Part shown: piece after piece, positions 42,425 to 54,203 of the stretch
Position numbering within the stretch: position 1 is the stretch's first letter
Layout: every line of letters begins with the position of its first letter
Assembly: GCA_016271365.2 (NCBI GenBank)
Contig: CM028129.1
Coordinates: 847,176,501 to 847,240,500, forward strand
Length of the DNA stretch: 64,000 nt
Direction: 5' to 3'
DNA from: Neoceratodus forsteri
Taxonomy: Eukaryota; Chordata; Ceratodontiformes; Ceratodontidae
Position numbers and translations under genes: made by a program
The notes under the pieces: model-generated
Databases searched by the model: none
Told to the model about the DNA's origin: nothing
Seen by the model: the letters and a program-made list of their open reading frames with translations, nothing else

Positions 42425-42614
42425 CCAAGGGGGGAGGCACTGAAAAGGAGAAAGGAAATCGTAGCTCCCCCCAAAAAATCAGGGTAGTTAGTGAGGTAAA
42501 CACCAAGATAGAGCAGTCGATAGGGAGAAGGGCAGGGGTACATGGAGAAAAAGACAAAGGCAGTAAGGACAGGGATGGGACAAAATGAAATAAAGCCATA
42601 AAAAATGGAAGGTA

Positions 42615-43573
42615 ATGAGTACCAATGCCCCTAGTCTAGGTAAAAAGCTCCCCAAAATGGTGGCCTTGACAGAAGAAGGATGCCTGGATATCATGGCAGT
42701 CACAGAAACCTGGTACACAGAGAACCATGACTGGGATGTCAACATACCAGGGTACACGATCTACAGAAGAGACAGGGAGGGAAGAAGAGGAGGAGGAGTA
42801 GCCTTCTATGTAAGGGAAGAATCAAAGCAACAGAACTAAGGGGTAAACAGGGAGGAGAGGAGGCACTGTGGGTCACCCTGGAGACTGGAAATGGCACCAC
42901 AATCTGCACAGGGGTTGTATACAGACCACCATCTCAGGGAGAGGAAATGGACAAGGAAATGATAGAAGGCATCCTTGGGATGGCAAAGAAAGGAGAGACA
43001 TTGTTGATGGGGGACCTGAATATGACAGATGTTAACTGGAGCACCTTTGCTGCAGCCACATCCCAGAACAGGGTGATTCTCGATGCCCTACAGGGGGCAT
43101 GCCTCAGACAGCTAGTTTTGGAACCCACTCAGGAGGTAACAATCTTTGACCTGGTACTCTCCAATGGGGATGGAGAAAGGACCTCCGATCTTGAAGTGGG
43201 TAGCCATCTGGAAACAAGCGACCACCAAACAGTGTGGTTCATGATAAACTTAGATGTAGAGTCAAGCCATACAAAAGTGAAGGTACTGGACTTCAGGAGG
43301 GCTGATTTAGTCAAAATGGGAGAGTGCCTCAGAAAAGCATTAGCAAACAGGCAAGAAGGTGGGGTGGAGCAACAATGGGGAAATATCAAAACCGCCATCA
43401 CAGAGGCAACAAGCCTTTGCCTGAAGCAAATAAACAAATCAAAAAGAAAGAAAAAAACACTAGGGTTCTCAAAAGAAGTGGCGGAGAAGATAAGGGAGAA
43501 AAAGATAGCATTCAGAAAGTATAAGGAAACACAGAAGGAACAGGACAGAGAACTGTACCAATTAAAGCAGAAT
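42615..43573 (+). pseudogene. CR1 ORF2 endonuclease, host copy
   Basis: The first frame (42615-42839) has AVTETWYTENHDWDVNIPG and RRGGGVAFYV. After a frameshift near 42835 the second frame (from about 42850) gives GVVYRPPS, GDLNMTDVNW, FDLVLSNG and catalytic SDH in LETSDHQTVWF. A basic stretch (KSKRKKKTLGFSKEVAEKIREKK) leads toward the RT. The domain keeps its catalytic motifs. It is cut at 43573 by the same-family CR1, and its RT resumes at 46293. Confidence 0.8.
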
Positions 43574-46292
43574 GACATGGTACACAGAGAACCATGACTG
43601 GGATGTTAACATACCAGGGTACATAACCTACAGAAGAGACAGGCAGGGGAGAAGAGGGGGAGGAGTAGCTCTCTATGTAAAGGAAGGGATAAAAGCAACT
43701 GAACAAAAGAGTAAACAGGGAGGAGAGGAGGCACTGTGGGTCACCTTGGAGACTGGAAAGGGCACCACAATCCGCACAGGGTTGTGTACAGACCCCACAT
43801 CAGGGGAGGGAATGGACAAGGATATGATAGAAGGCATTCTTAGAATGGCAGAGAAAGGGAGTTACTATTGATGGGAGACCTGAATATGATAGATGTTAAC
43901 TGAGCACATTTGCTGCAGCCACATCCAAGAGCAGGGCCATTCTTGATGCCCCACAGGTGGCAGGCATTGACAGCTAGTTTCAGAACCCACTGTGAGGGAG
44001 CAATCTTAGACCTCATACCTCAAACGGGGGCAGTGGAGAGGATCTCAGATCTAGAAGTGGGTTGCCATCTGGGGACAAGTGACCATCAAACAGTGTGTTC
44101 ACATTAAACTCAGCTACAGAGTCAGGCCATACAAAGTGAGGGTACTGGACTATGGAGAGCTGACTTTGGCAAGATGGAGAGTGCCTCAGAAAAGCACTAG
44201 CAAACAGGCTAGAAGGAGGTGTGGAGCAACAATGGGGAATCATCAAAACTGCCATCACAGAGGCAACAAGCCTTTGTGTGAAGCAAATAAACAAATCAAA
44301 ACGAAAGGAAAAGCCGCTATGGTTCTCAAAAGAGGTGGCTGTGAAAGTCAGGAAGAAAAAGATAGCATTCCGGAAGTATAAGGAAACACAGAAGGAGCAG
44401 GACAGAGAGCTGTACCAGTTAAGGCAGAAGGAAGCAGGGAGGGAAGTCAGAATAGCAAAGGCCCAAACTAAGGAAAAGATAGCCAACTCCGTTAAGAAGG
44501 GGGATAAAACCTTTTATAGGTACATCAGCGAGCGTAGAAAGACAAAGGGAGGGATAGTGAGGCTGAATAGAATGAACGGTGGGTGGGCAGAGGGGGACAG
44601 TGAAAAAGCAGGGATACTGAACGAATATTTCTGCTCAGTATTCACAAAAGAGGAGGGGGAAGTGCCTAATCCAATTAACAGAAGCACTCTTGATAGGGGG
44701 GTCGATCTCAGTCCTTTCACAGAAGAAAGCGTTCTGCAAGAACTCCTAAAACTGAAGGTGGACAAAGCAATGGGTCCTGATGGAATTCACCCCAGAATTC
44801 TAAAAGAATTAAGAGAGGAACTAGTGAAACCACTGGCTACTCTTTTTAATAAATCATGGGAGGATGGTGTGGTACCCGAGGACTGGAGGAAGCGGATGTG
44901 ATTCTCCTTCACAAAGTGGAACCAAGACAGAGGCAGGAAACTACAAACCTGTCAGTCTGACCTCTGTGGTAGGGAAAGTGATGGAGTCACTTCTGAAGGA
45001 AAGAATAGTTGAGTACCTAGAGGCCAGTGGAGCACAGGACCCAAGGCAGCATGTATTCACAGCGGAAGGTCATGTCAGACAGTCTAATAGATTTCTTTGA
45101 CTGGGTGACCAAAGTAGTAGACCAGGGAGGGCCTGTGGACATGGCCTACCTAGACTTTAGCAAGGCATTTGACACAGTCCCACACAAAGATTAATAGTCA
45201 AATTAACCAGCCTGGGAGGGTCCCGGGTGGTAGCCTGGATAAAACATTGGCTGCACAACAAGACACAGAAGGTAATTGTAAATAGAGTCCACTCTGAAGA
45301 AAGAGGTTACTAGTGGATACTGCAGGGTTCAGTATTGGGTCCAGTCCTTTTAATGTCTCATCAGTGACATTGCAGAGGGACTGAAGGAAAGTATGCCTTT
45401 TGCAGATGACACAAAGATCTGCAACAGGGTTGATACCAAGGAGGCTGGAAAGGATGAAAAGGGACTTGGCAAGGTTGGAGGAATGGCTGTAGGCATGGCA
45501 GCTAGGATTCAATGCAAAGAAGTGAAATAATGCACCTGGGAAACAAGAACCCAGGGAAGAATACATAATGGGGGAGGTAGTAACAACAACAAAAAGGAAA
45601 GGACCTGGGGGTAATCATATGAGATGACCTTAAGGTTAGCAAGCAATGTGAGAAGGCAGTAGGGGCTGGGGGTATACTGGGATGTATAGGAGAGGCATCA
45701 GCAGCAGAAAACAGGAAGTTGTTATCCTCTGTACAGACAGTTGGTGAGACCCCATCTGGAGTACTGTGTCCAGTTCTGAGACCCCATCTCCGCAAGGACA
45801 TAGACAGGATAGAGGTAGTCCAGAGGAGGGCAACTAAATGGTGCAGGGTCTGCAAGAGAAGCTGTAAGAGGAGAGACTAAAGGAGCTTAATATGTATACC
45901 CTTGAGGAAAGAAGGAGGGGGGACATGATAGAAACTTTAAGTACCTCAGTGAATCAACAAAGTCCAAGAGGGTAGCATCTTTCAGAAAAAGAGACTTGCA
46001 AGAACAAGGGACACTATTTAAAGATAGAAGGAGGGGGTTCAAAGGCAATGTGAGGAAGTATTATTTCACAGAGAGGGTAGTGGATGCATGGAACAGCCTT
46101 CCTGAGGAGGTGGGGTCTAAAACTGTGGGAGAATTCAAGAATGCATGGGACAGACATAAGGCAATTCTTGTGGGGGGTAGGAAGAAATAGGCTGTTGGTT
46201 AACTAGGCTATACGGCCTATCCTGTAGGTAGGGAAATGGGCAGACTAGATGGGCCAAGCGGTCCTTATCTGCCATCAAAGTCTATGTTTCTA
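43574..46292 (+). mobile_element. CR1-like LINE inserted into its own family
   Basis: A 5'-truncated copy starting inside the endonuclease (GGTACACAGAGAACCATGACTGG, equivalent to 42714) and ending with the family 3' end (ATGGGCCAAGCGGTCC to TCTATGTTTCTATG). Segment 43576-44430 repeats 42714-43573 with substitutions and small indels, and 44430-46290 repeats 46293-48140. A target duplication is not clear (a few bases around ATGA or GAAG at most). Confidence 0.82.
43576..45420 (+). pseudogene. CR1 ORF2 endonuclease-RT, inserted copy
   Basis: The endonuclease is broken (stop near 43869 just after MAEKGSYY, with GDLNMID following in another frame, and SDHQTV out of frame near 44079). The best frame, 44221-44901, covers the basic linker, the KKGDKTFYRYI and KAGILNEYFCSVFTKEE segments and RT start MGPDGIHPRIL through VVPEDWRK. 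A frameshift follows near 44895. The motif A region AYLDFSKAFDTV lies at about 45142-45180. Catalytic FADD is encoded at 45399-45410. Several frame changes prevent a complete protein. Confidence 0.8.
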
Positions 46293-46295
46293 TGA

Positions 46296-47700
46296 AGTGG
46301 GGAATGCAGTCAGACTAGTAAAGGCCCAAACTGAGGAAAAGATAGTCAACTCAGTTAAGAAGGGGGATAAAACTTTTTATAGGTACATTAGGGAGCAAAG
46401 AAAGACTAAGGCAGGGATACTGAGTCTGAATAAAGAGGAAGATGGCTGGGCACAGAGGGACAATGAAAAAGCAGGGATACTGAATGAATACTTCTGTAGT
46501 ATTCTACAATGGAAAAGCAGTGGGAAATACCTAATCCAGTCAATAGAAGCACTCTGGATGGGGGGTTGATATTAGTCCTTTCACAGAAGAAAGGGTTCTG
46601 AAAGAACTCTTTAAACTGAAGGTGGATAAAGCAATGGGGCCTGATGGGATTCACCCCAGAATTCTAAAAGAACTAAGGGGAAGAACTAGTAACACCACTG
46701 ACTACCCTTTTTAATAAATCATGGGAGGATGGTGTGGTACCTGAGGACTGGAGGAGGGCAGATGTGATTCCCCTTCACAAAAGTGGGAGCAAGACAGAGG
46801 CAGGAAACTACAGACCTGTCAGTTTGACCTCAGTGGTAGGGAAAATAATGGAATCACTTCTGAAGGAAAGAATTGTTGTGTACCTAGAGGCCAGTGCGGC
46901 ACAGGACCCAAGGCAGCATGGATTCACAGTGGGAAGGTCATGTCAGACAAATCTAATTGATTTCTTTGACTGGGTGACCAAAGTAGTAGACCAGGGAGAG
47001 GCTGTGGACATGGCCTACCTAGACTTTAGCAAGGCATTTAACACAGACCCACACAAAAGATTAATAACAAATTAGCCAGCCTGGGAGTGGGTCCCAGGCT
47101 GGTAGCCTGGGTAAAACACTGGCTGGACAACAGAACACAGCTGGTAGTAGTAAATGGAGTCCTCAGTGAAGAAAGAAGGGTTACTAGTGGGGTACCGCAG
47201 GGTTCAGTACTGGGGCTGGTCCTTTTTAATGTCTTTATAAGTGACATTGCAGAGGGACTGGAAGGGAAAGTACATCTCTTGCAGATGACACAAAGATCTC
47301 TAACAAAGTTGTTCTGGGTGGGCTGGAGGAATGTGAAAGGAGTATGGCAGTGTAGCATGTTCAACACAAAGAAGTGCAAAAGTAATGCACCTGGGAAACA
47401 AAACCCGGGGGTGAGATACTGACAACAACAAAATGGAAAGGGACCTGGGGCAGTCATATCAGATGACCTAAAGGTGGAGCCAGTAATGTGAGAAGGCAGT
47501 AGGAGGGCTGGGGATACTGGGATGCATAGAGAGGCATCACCAGTAGAAAACAGGAAGTTGTTGGTCCTCTGTACAAACAGTTGGTAAGACCACATCTGGA
47601 GTACTGTGTACAGTTCTGGAGATCCCATCTCCACAAAGACATAGACAGGTGGAGGCTGTCCAGAGAAGGGCAACCAAAATGGTACAGGGTCTGCACCAGA
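46296..47700 (+). pseudogene. CR1 RT, continuation of host copy
   Basis: Begins with VRLVKAQTEEKIVNSVKKGDK and AGILNEYFC, then MGPDGIHPRIL near 46640. The frame at 46734-47075 carries VPEDWRRADVIPLHKSGSKT and motif A AYLDFSKAFNT. The frame at 47087-47422 carries TSGVPQGSVLG (motif B). The FADD-encoding bases near 47279-47290 are out of frame after a small deletion. Thumb and C-terminus fragments ([13 protein letters not shown]) lie at about 47580-47700. The RT was separated from its endonuclease by the inserted CR1. Confidence 0.8.
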
Positions 47701-48144
47701 AGACATATGAAGAAAGACTAAATGAGCATAAGATGTATAGCCTTAAGAAAAGGGGGGGTGATAGAAACTTTCAAATACCTCAACGGAATCAACAAAGTCC
47801 AAGAGAGTAGCATCTTTCAGAAAAAGAGATGTGCAAGAACAAGGGGGCACAATTTGAAGATAGAGGGGGGGGATGGCTCAGAGGAAATGTAAGGAAGTAT
47901 TTCTTCACAGAGAGGGTTGTAGATGCATAGTACAGCCTTCCTGAGGAAGTCATAGAGTCAAAAACGGTGGGAGAATTCAAGAATGCATGGGACAGACATA
48001 AGGCAATTCTAGTGGTGGGTAGGAGGAAGTAGGCTGTTGGTTAACTAGGATCTGCAGCTTATCCGTTAGGTAGGGAAATGGGCAGACTAGGTTGGCCGAG
48101 CGGTCCTTATCTGCCATCAAATTCTATGTTTCTATGTTTCTATG

Positions 48145-49297
48145 AGAGAAGAAGAGTTCCACCTCCCAGAGATGAAATTATCCCCTCTTCATTGTTCCCA
48201 TTTAACCTCTATTTAATTGATCTAGTTCTTATTATACCTCATGCATCTCAAATCTTAGGGAGCAGACATAGCCTTGTGGGTAGAATACTGGCCTGGGAAA
48301 TATACCCATTGTTGTTCTTACTATTTACAAGTGACTTCTCACAGTTACTGGTGCATTGCAGTACTCTTAAATATTCAGATGACATTGTGATCTATTGCAG
48401 TTCTAATTGCCCAGTCAGTATAAAAAATAACCTCAGTATTGACTTTGGCTGCATCCAGACCTGGCAAACTCATTATAGGCTTGTCATAAACACCTGGAAA
48501 ACCAACTCCATGCCCTTTGGTTCCAAGCACATGATCTACTCATGGCCTGATGGTATACTAGTACATTGCTCTGATGGTTCCTTGACTGAGTGTGTGAATT
48601 TAAGTACATTGGCATCACATTGGATCCTACTCTAAACTTTTTCCAGCATACTGAATCTACCTGCAAATCAGCAACTTCTAAGCTGGGTTGAGTTTTCCAG
48701 GTGCGGACCAGTTTTACACTAAAAGCTAGATTGGTATTTGCAAATGGGATCCTTCATTGTGTTCTAGTCTACTTAAATGCTCCCAGATCCTCCCTAACCA
48801 AGTGGGATAAAAACTATAATAACATCTGTTGCTTCACGTTGGGTGCTGCTTGCTTTTCCCACTGCTGTGCACTCTATTTCTTTTTGGGCTGGCTTTTTCT
48901 TGCCACCAAGCAGAGCCTTACCATGTGCTTTTTCTTCACTAAACTTACTAGATCTGGGACTCCTCCTGGCTTATACTCCCGGCTGCAGTTCCCTGATGCA
49001 CCCAACAGTCCTTGCTCCTGCGACACCTTGACCTTCATTAAACTGAAGAATTCTACAAGTATGAGTCTCGCGGCCTTCAGTATATTTGCTCCTAGGTTTT
49101 GGAATTGTCTTCTTCATCTAATGAGGAATTCTGATTCCCATGATTCCTTCAAACTGGTCCATCTTAAGCACTACCATGACTCATTCACCTGCATTTCTTA
49201 TTGATCTTCTGTGTTTTTTTTTATGTGTATCTGGGATCAAACCTGTAATTTGTTGTTCATTTATATTTTCTGTCACAGACGTATAAATTATTTATTG
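48145..49297 (+). mobile_element. LINE fragment (jockey superfamily), 5' truncated
   Basis: Starts directly after the CR1 tail. The RT C-terminal half is recognisable: a FTSDFSQLL segment, YSDDIVIYCSS (48372-48383 encodes YSDD), SIDFGCIQTWQ and LVINTWKTNSMPFGSK. A C-terminal frame at 48843-49204 contains WLFLATKQSLTM and FAPRFWNCLL, the usual LINE tail region. Stops occur near 48635 and 48690. Similar in style to the LINE at 33.87-38.95 kb, but the clade is not certain. Confidence 0.65.
48240..49204 (+). pseudogene. LINE RT C-terminal half, broken
   Basis: Motif C is YSDD instead of YADD. The catalytic Asp pair is kept. The frame ends at 48635, and sequence of the same protein continues in other frames (LPDPPLTKWDK-like at about 48780, then the frame at 48843-49204). 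The N-terminal RT and endonuclease are absent. The encoded activity would have been reverse transcription at a nicked target. Confidence 0.62.
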
Positions 49298-50745
49298 TAA
49301 GTAAGTAAGTAAGTAAAAGTTTATTTCTATAAGGCTCCCTTCCCAGTCTCAGGGTGCCTTTACAAAATTCCACATACAACATTAAAATCCACAACAATAA
49401 ATAGCTGTTTATCCATAGCAGAATTTACATTTCTGAAAATGCCTTATTAAATAAAAAGGTCTTAAGAGCTTTTTTAAACCCCTCCACAGTCAGGCTATTA
49501 CGTATCTGGCAAGGTAGAGAATTCCACAGGGTAGGAGCCATAAAGGCAAACGTTCTTCCACCAGATGTTTTTAAGGTTACCCTGGGAATCTCTAGCAATC
49601 TCTCGTCAGAGGATCGGAGGGAGTGGGAGGGACAGTAAGGAGTCAGGAGTTCTTTCAGGTAGTGGGGTCCCAAACCATGTAGGGCCTTATAGGTCACTAA
49701 AGTGACCTTGAAAGTGATCCGCCACTGTACAGGCAGCCAGTGCAACTCATGCAGCACAGGTGTTATATGGTTGGATCTCGGGCTTCCAGTCAACAATCTA
49801 GCTGCTGCATTTTGCACCAGCTGCAAGTGGTGAATATCCACTCCCGGCAGCCCTAGATAAAGGGCATAGCAGTAATCAAGATGACTGACAACTAAGGCGT
49901 GGACCAGGGTAGGAAGATCCTATGATGGAACCAAGTATTTCACCCATGCTATATTCCTTAGATGGAAAAAGGATGATTTGACTATGGCTGACAACTGTGC
50001 CCTCAGGGTCAAGTCCTCATCAAACATAACACCAAGGTTACGTACCTGACCAGATGCCATAAGTGAAGTCCCCCCCCAGAAATAAACCTGAGGGTTTTCC
50101 TGCCCATGGACTTGACATTCTAACCCCTGGTTCCACCACCAATACATTTGTTTTTCCTGGGTTCAGCTTCAGCCAGTTGGTACTCATCCAGTTCTGTGTC
50201 TTCAGGAGGCAGTTGTTAAACAATGCACTTGACTCAGACTCCTGCCCAGGCTCAAAAGACATGTAGAGTTGAGAATCATCAGCATAGCAATGAAAATTCA
50301 ACCCATACTGTCTTATAATGTCCCCCAATGGGAGCATATACACTGCAAATAACATGGGGGACAACACCGAACCCTGTGGCACCACACTGTGCAAGCAGTG
50401 AGAGGTTGAGGAATAAATCCCTGACACTACTCTCTGAGTCCTACCCTGCAGGAAAGATTGAAACCAACTGTGGACCACCCCCCTTAGTCCACAAAGAAAC
50501 CATAGGCGTTCGAGCAGCACCCCTTGATCTATGGTGTCAAATGCAGCTGAGAGATCAAGGAGAACCAAGATAGAATGAGTTCTCTGATCTCTTGCCATCA
50601 GGAGATCATTCAGTACCCTTACAAGAGCCGTCTCAGTACTATGCCGTTTCCTGAAGCCAGACTGAAGAGGGTCATAGATACTGTGGCTGGTTAAACGATC
50701 TTCCAGCTGCAAAGCGACCACCTTCTCAATAATTGTGTCCTGTTG
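49298..50745 (-). mobile_element. L2 LINE, 5' truncated, minus strand
   Basis: Minus-strand RT and tail of an L2-clade LINE, with the 3' end at a (TTAC)n tail (the GTAAGTAAGTAAG tract at 49298-49318 on the plus strand). The 5' end lies near 50745 inside the RT. No clear target duplication was found. Confidence 0.88.
49425..50721 (-). pseudogene. L2 reverse transcriptase, partial
   Basis: The RT frame (50721-50038) shows FRKRHSTETALVRVLNDLL, motif A LLDLSAAFDTID, motif B VVPQGSVLSPMLFAVYMLPLG, catalytic YADD (50275-50286) and WLKLNPGKTNVL. A frameshift near 50050 leads to the GKPSG and DLTLRAQ region. The C-terminal frame (49841-49425) has the L2 signature LVQNAAARLLTG, ITPVLHELHWLPV, TYKALHGLGP and FAFMAPTLWNSLP. 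The catalytic residues are intact. The truncated start and one or two frame changes make it inactive. L2 uses it for target-primed reverse transcription. Confidence 0.87.
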
Positions 50746-50820
50746 TTAGCTCTATTCACCCAAGGTCATTCCTGAAAATAAGCACTTTGTTGCCTATTGT
50801 GTTTACCTGGTTACCAAAAA
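50746..50820. other. Unassigned spacer
   Basis: Short stretch between the L2 5' end and the microsatellites. No structure seen. Confidence 0.4.
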
Positions 50821-50901
50821 CCACATAACAAACAAATAAATAAATCAATTATTACTAACCAACTAACTAACTAACTAACTAACTCACTCACTCACTCACT
50901 A
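50821..50901. repeat. AAAT/AACT/ACTC tetranucleotide microsatellites
   Basis: ACAAATAAATAAATAAATC followed by (AACT)n and (CACT)n tracts. Confidence 0.9.
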
Positions 50902-51171
50902 ATTCTGTTGAGTTCAGCTGCTGGCCCAGTTGCAGTACAGGCCTTAATGATGTCACTTGCTGCTCTCTTATTGGTTTAAACATTTCATCATGACATACAG
51001 GGTACACACATTTAAAAATATTCTGTTATTTTTTACTGTTGCATATGACATATATATATTGTTGTGATATATGTATCCTCAAAAATAATGTTGCTGTTAA
51101 TGCAGAATATGTGATCAACAAAAGTAATGTGTTATCTTAGAAAACTTTATCTCCACATGCAGTATGTGGTG
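50902..51171. other. Unassigned sequence
   Basis: No recognisable feature. Confidence 0.35.
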
Positions 51172-51217
51172 TCTGCCTGTCTGTATATCTATCTGCCTGT
51201 CTGTCTAGCTATCTATT
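51172..51217. repeat. (CTGT)n/(CTAT)n microsatellite, left part
   Basis: Degenerate CTGT and CTAT units. The same motif resumes at 52493 on the other side of the palindromic element. Confidence 0.85.
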
Positions 51218-52492
51218 AGGGGTGTGTGAGTAATGAATAGTATTTCCTGAAAACCATGAATAATGCGAATAATGAACAGTGGCATAATTTGCCCCCTATT
51301 CCTATTTGGAAAATAATATATTTTATTTTTTTTTCAAAGAAAAATGAAAAAAAGCTGCCACCTTTCTTCCTAGCCCAGATCCCTTAACGTAAACAAGCTC
51401 CCTGTCCTCCCAGCCTCAGTCAGAATCCAAAGTCAACTCTCCTCACCCTCAGCACCTACAATTTGATAAAAAGTAAATTTTTTGTGAAAAAAACTCCAAC
51501 AATGGGAGATTAACAAAACCCGCTCACTCTACTTGCAGCTGCCATCTTTTAGCGCTTGTTTTAAGTAAAATAAATATGTCCCCCTCCCCTCTCCCTGGCA
51601 GCAGTACCCTTCTCCCCCAAGCACCCAATATTGAAGAGGCAAGCCAGCAATGAAAGAATGAAGAAGGTGACCAACTCAGCCTGCCTTCTTCCATGGCTGG
51701 CTGATTTACTGAAAATCGGGCACTCACCAACTAATACAAGTCGACACATGGCTGCACATATAAAAGGCAAACTTTTATAAAGAAATTGCATGCTTTATGC
51801 ATTTCAGACAACAGGTCCTTTATCAAAAGCTTTTGATCCATGTGTCAACTTGTATTGGTTGGTTAATTCCCTGATTGTTTGATATTTGTATTCCTAGTTT
51901 ATCTGGAGCACCATCTCACCTTGTACAGCTTTTTCTGCTGTTTTCGCTGATTTTACTAAAACCAGCTAATTACATGATCAGCTAGTTTTACTGTGTGAGC
52001 ATGTGCACAAGCATTTTAATTCATTAGAAGGTGGCTGGCCATGGAGGAGGGCGGGCTGAGTCAGTCGCCTTCTTTGTTATTTTGTTGCTGACTCACCATT
52101 TCAGAATTTGAGTGCTGTGGGGAGGAGAGTGAGAGGAAAGTGCTGTGGTCAGGGTGGGGAATGTATTTGTTTTTCTTAAAACAAGTGCTGAAAGACAATG
52201 GCTAATGGTGGAGGCAGGTGGACTGTGCTGGTCCCCTATCATTGGAGGATTTTCTTATCAGAAAATATACTTTTTTCAAATCATGGGTGCTTGGGGGAGA
52301 TGGTTGACTTGGGGTTTTAACTGAGGGTTGCGGGGTTGTTTACTTTAAGGGATCTGGGCAGTGGAGCAGGAAGAAGAGCTATTTTTTTAAAACAACCACC
52401 AAATAATGAATATGAAATCCCAAACCTTTGGGACCCCTGAATAGAATATTCAGCCAAATATTTGCGATAAGATATTTGCACACCCCTACTTA
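51218..52492. mobile_element. Palindromic hAT-type element in CTAT microsatellite
   Basis: The ends are TAGGGGTGTG and CACACCCCTA, a common hAT-type terminus. The interior pairs over several hundred bases: AGCCCAGATCCCTTAACGTAAACAA (51372 on) with TTGTTTACTTTAAGGGATCTGGGC (52334 on); GCCATCTTTTAGCGCTTGTTTTAAG (51541 on) with CTTAAAACAAGTGCTGAAAGACAATGGC (52174 on); CATGGCTGGCT near 51693 with GGCTGGCCATGG near 52032. A loop of about 250 bp lies near 51750-51990. No transposase is present. Whether the flanks show an 8-bp duplication cannot be told within a simple repeat. Confidence 0.7.
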
Positions 52493-52499
52493 CTATCTG

Positions 52500-52538
<39 letters not shown>

Positions 52539-52553
52539 GTCTTTGTCTATCTA
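52493..52553. repeat. (CTAT)n microsatellite, right part
   Basis: About ten consecutive CTAT units with CTGT variants. Confidence 0.95.
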
Positions 52554-54152
52554 CATATCTATGTACCAGTCTTAAACAACTGTTCATACATTAACAATGG
52601 TTTTATAGAGCATATTTTACAATAATGATGGTCACAAAACACAAATGAGCATAAATGGAGGTTTTAGATATGCCACCAACATGTCTTGTGGGCCACCATG
52701 TTTTAATTGGTCAGTGATCCAAGCACTGGTAAATACACTTTTGTTTGTCTTTATATCCCTGAAGTAGTACTATTAGACACTATTACCCACAATACAGTCA
52801 TCCCAAGGTTATAGCATGTGGCTCCTTAAAGCAGTGCCATTCCAGTTAACAGGAATAAAGGTGGTACAGATTGCAATGAAATATTCCTGTGTACTTGAAT
52901 TGAGTCACAAAGCTTTATCATTTTGTCCTTGGCTATGTTTGGCAAAGTCACCAGACAGTTAAAAAGACTGGAATAATGGAGTTGTGATAGATTTAGAAAG
53001 CTGAGATTAATATGAATTGTTGAAAAAAGCTAAGGTTTGCTTTATTTCACTCTGACCTTCTAGTTACTGAGACACTGATAGAGATTCTAATCAAAATGTA
53101 AGAACTACTGATAAACCCAGATGCTTTCAGAGGTCTGGAGGATAATGCACTTTACAAAAGTTCTCATTTTCTTTTAATTTGTATAGTTTTTGTAAAACAA
53201 TTAAATTGAAATACTTAACATTTTCCAGTAACAAAGATCTGCCTAGCAACTTATGCCTGGTGTATGTGGCTGTTAATGAACTGGACAGAGGGCTAGATTT
53301 CCAAGTGAACTTAATCTACAGGAAAGGATGTCACTTAAATGTGACTTTTTTTTGGAGAAGACTCACCTAACCAGAAATGTTCACCTGATGAAATATAAAT
53401 GTGCACCATAATAGATGAAACTGATCTTGATCCAGGTCTGCAGGCACTTACAGCTGTATGTACATTATAATCATTTGTCATGACATTTAAAGCACAAAAA
53501 TCATATAAATGGGCACGTGACACAATGTATTATAAAATGTCTATTTAGAACAGGGCACCCTCAGAACTAAAACTTTTATTGTATTTTATAACAGTGTTTT
53601 ATAACCAAATGAAAATGAAAGTTGCTTCTAAGAATAATGTGGCTTGATGGCAACATTTATCCAAGTCCCCTGGCAGTATCCCCACAGAATTTTTTTTTTA
53701 CACGGCATACAGTATTTACTATTTTATTATTTTTGTATATATGGTAATGAAAACATATTTTGTGTTTGAAAAACAAATACTCTGATGCAACTGAGAATTA
53801 CCCAGTGCCCATTAAATTCTGTCAAGGTGTTAAACCTGTTGAGCCACTGCCTGGGTTCAATCCCTGGTTAAATCACATTATTTGTTTCTTTAAAAAACAA
53901 ATTGTATTTCCAGTGATTAAGGAGGAGTTAATACATGACAAGCAAAATCCTTTCATTTAAAATATCCCATGCTGCAGAGTGATACAGTGTAGGAAATAAA
54001 GCAATTATTATTATAAATATTGAGGACATCCTTGTAGGTGAAATTAGGCTATTAATGCAGGGAGTGGTAAGGGGACCTGTGGTGGTGGTGGTGGTGAGGT
54101 GAGGGGGTGAGTAGCCAGGCTCAGACTCCCAGGCTCATGAACCTTTTAGTTC

Positions 54153-54160
<8 letters not shown>
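52554..54160. other. Unassigned sequence
   Basis: AT-rich, no recognisable gene. A short segment near 53830-53875 contains GGGTTCAATCCCTGG, which resembles a tRNA-type box B, but no SINE body could be confirmed. Confidence 0.35.

Positions 54161-54200
<40 letters not shown>
54161..54200. repeat. (GA)n microsatellite
   Basis: About 20 uninterrupted GA units. Confidence 0.97.

Positions 54201-54203
<3 letters not shown>

Larger units (their letters stand above)
42120..48140 (+). mobile_element. CR1-like LINE split by a same-family CR1
   Basis: The host element consists of 42120-43573 (ORF1 tail, endonuclease, start of RT) and 46293-48140 (rest of RT and 3' end). The two parts are contiguous in element order. 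The first stops after LYQLKQ and the second starts at the equivalent of VRIAKAQT in the inserted copy. The 3' end reads GGGCAGACTAGGTTGGCCGAG, then TCTATGTTTCTATGTTTCTATG, typical of CR1-type tail repeats. All coding parts have frameshifts. Confidence 0.82.

Noticed and set aside
42714..44430. Simple tandem duplication of a CR1 endonuclease
   Set aside because: The second unit continues to a complete 3' end, and the first unit resumes beyond it at 46293. Nested insertion explains all the pieces.
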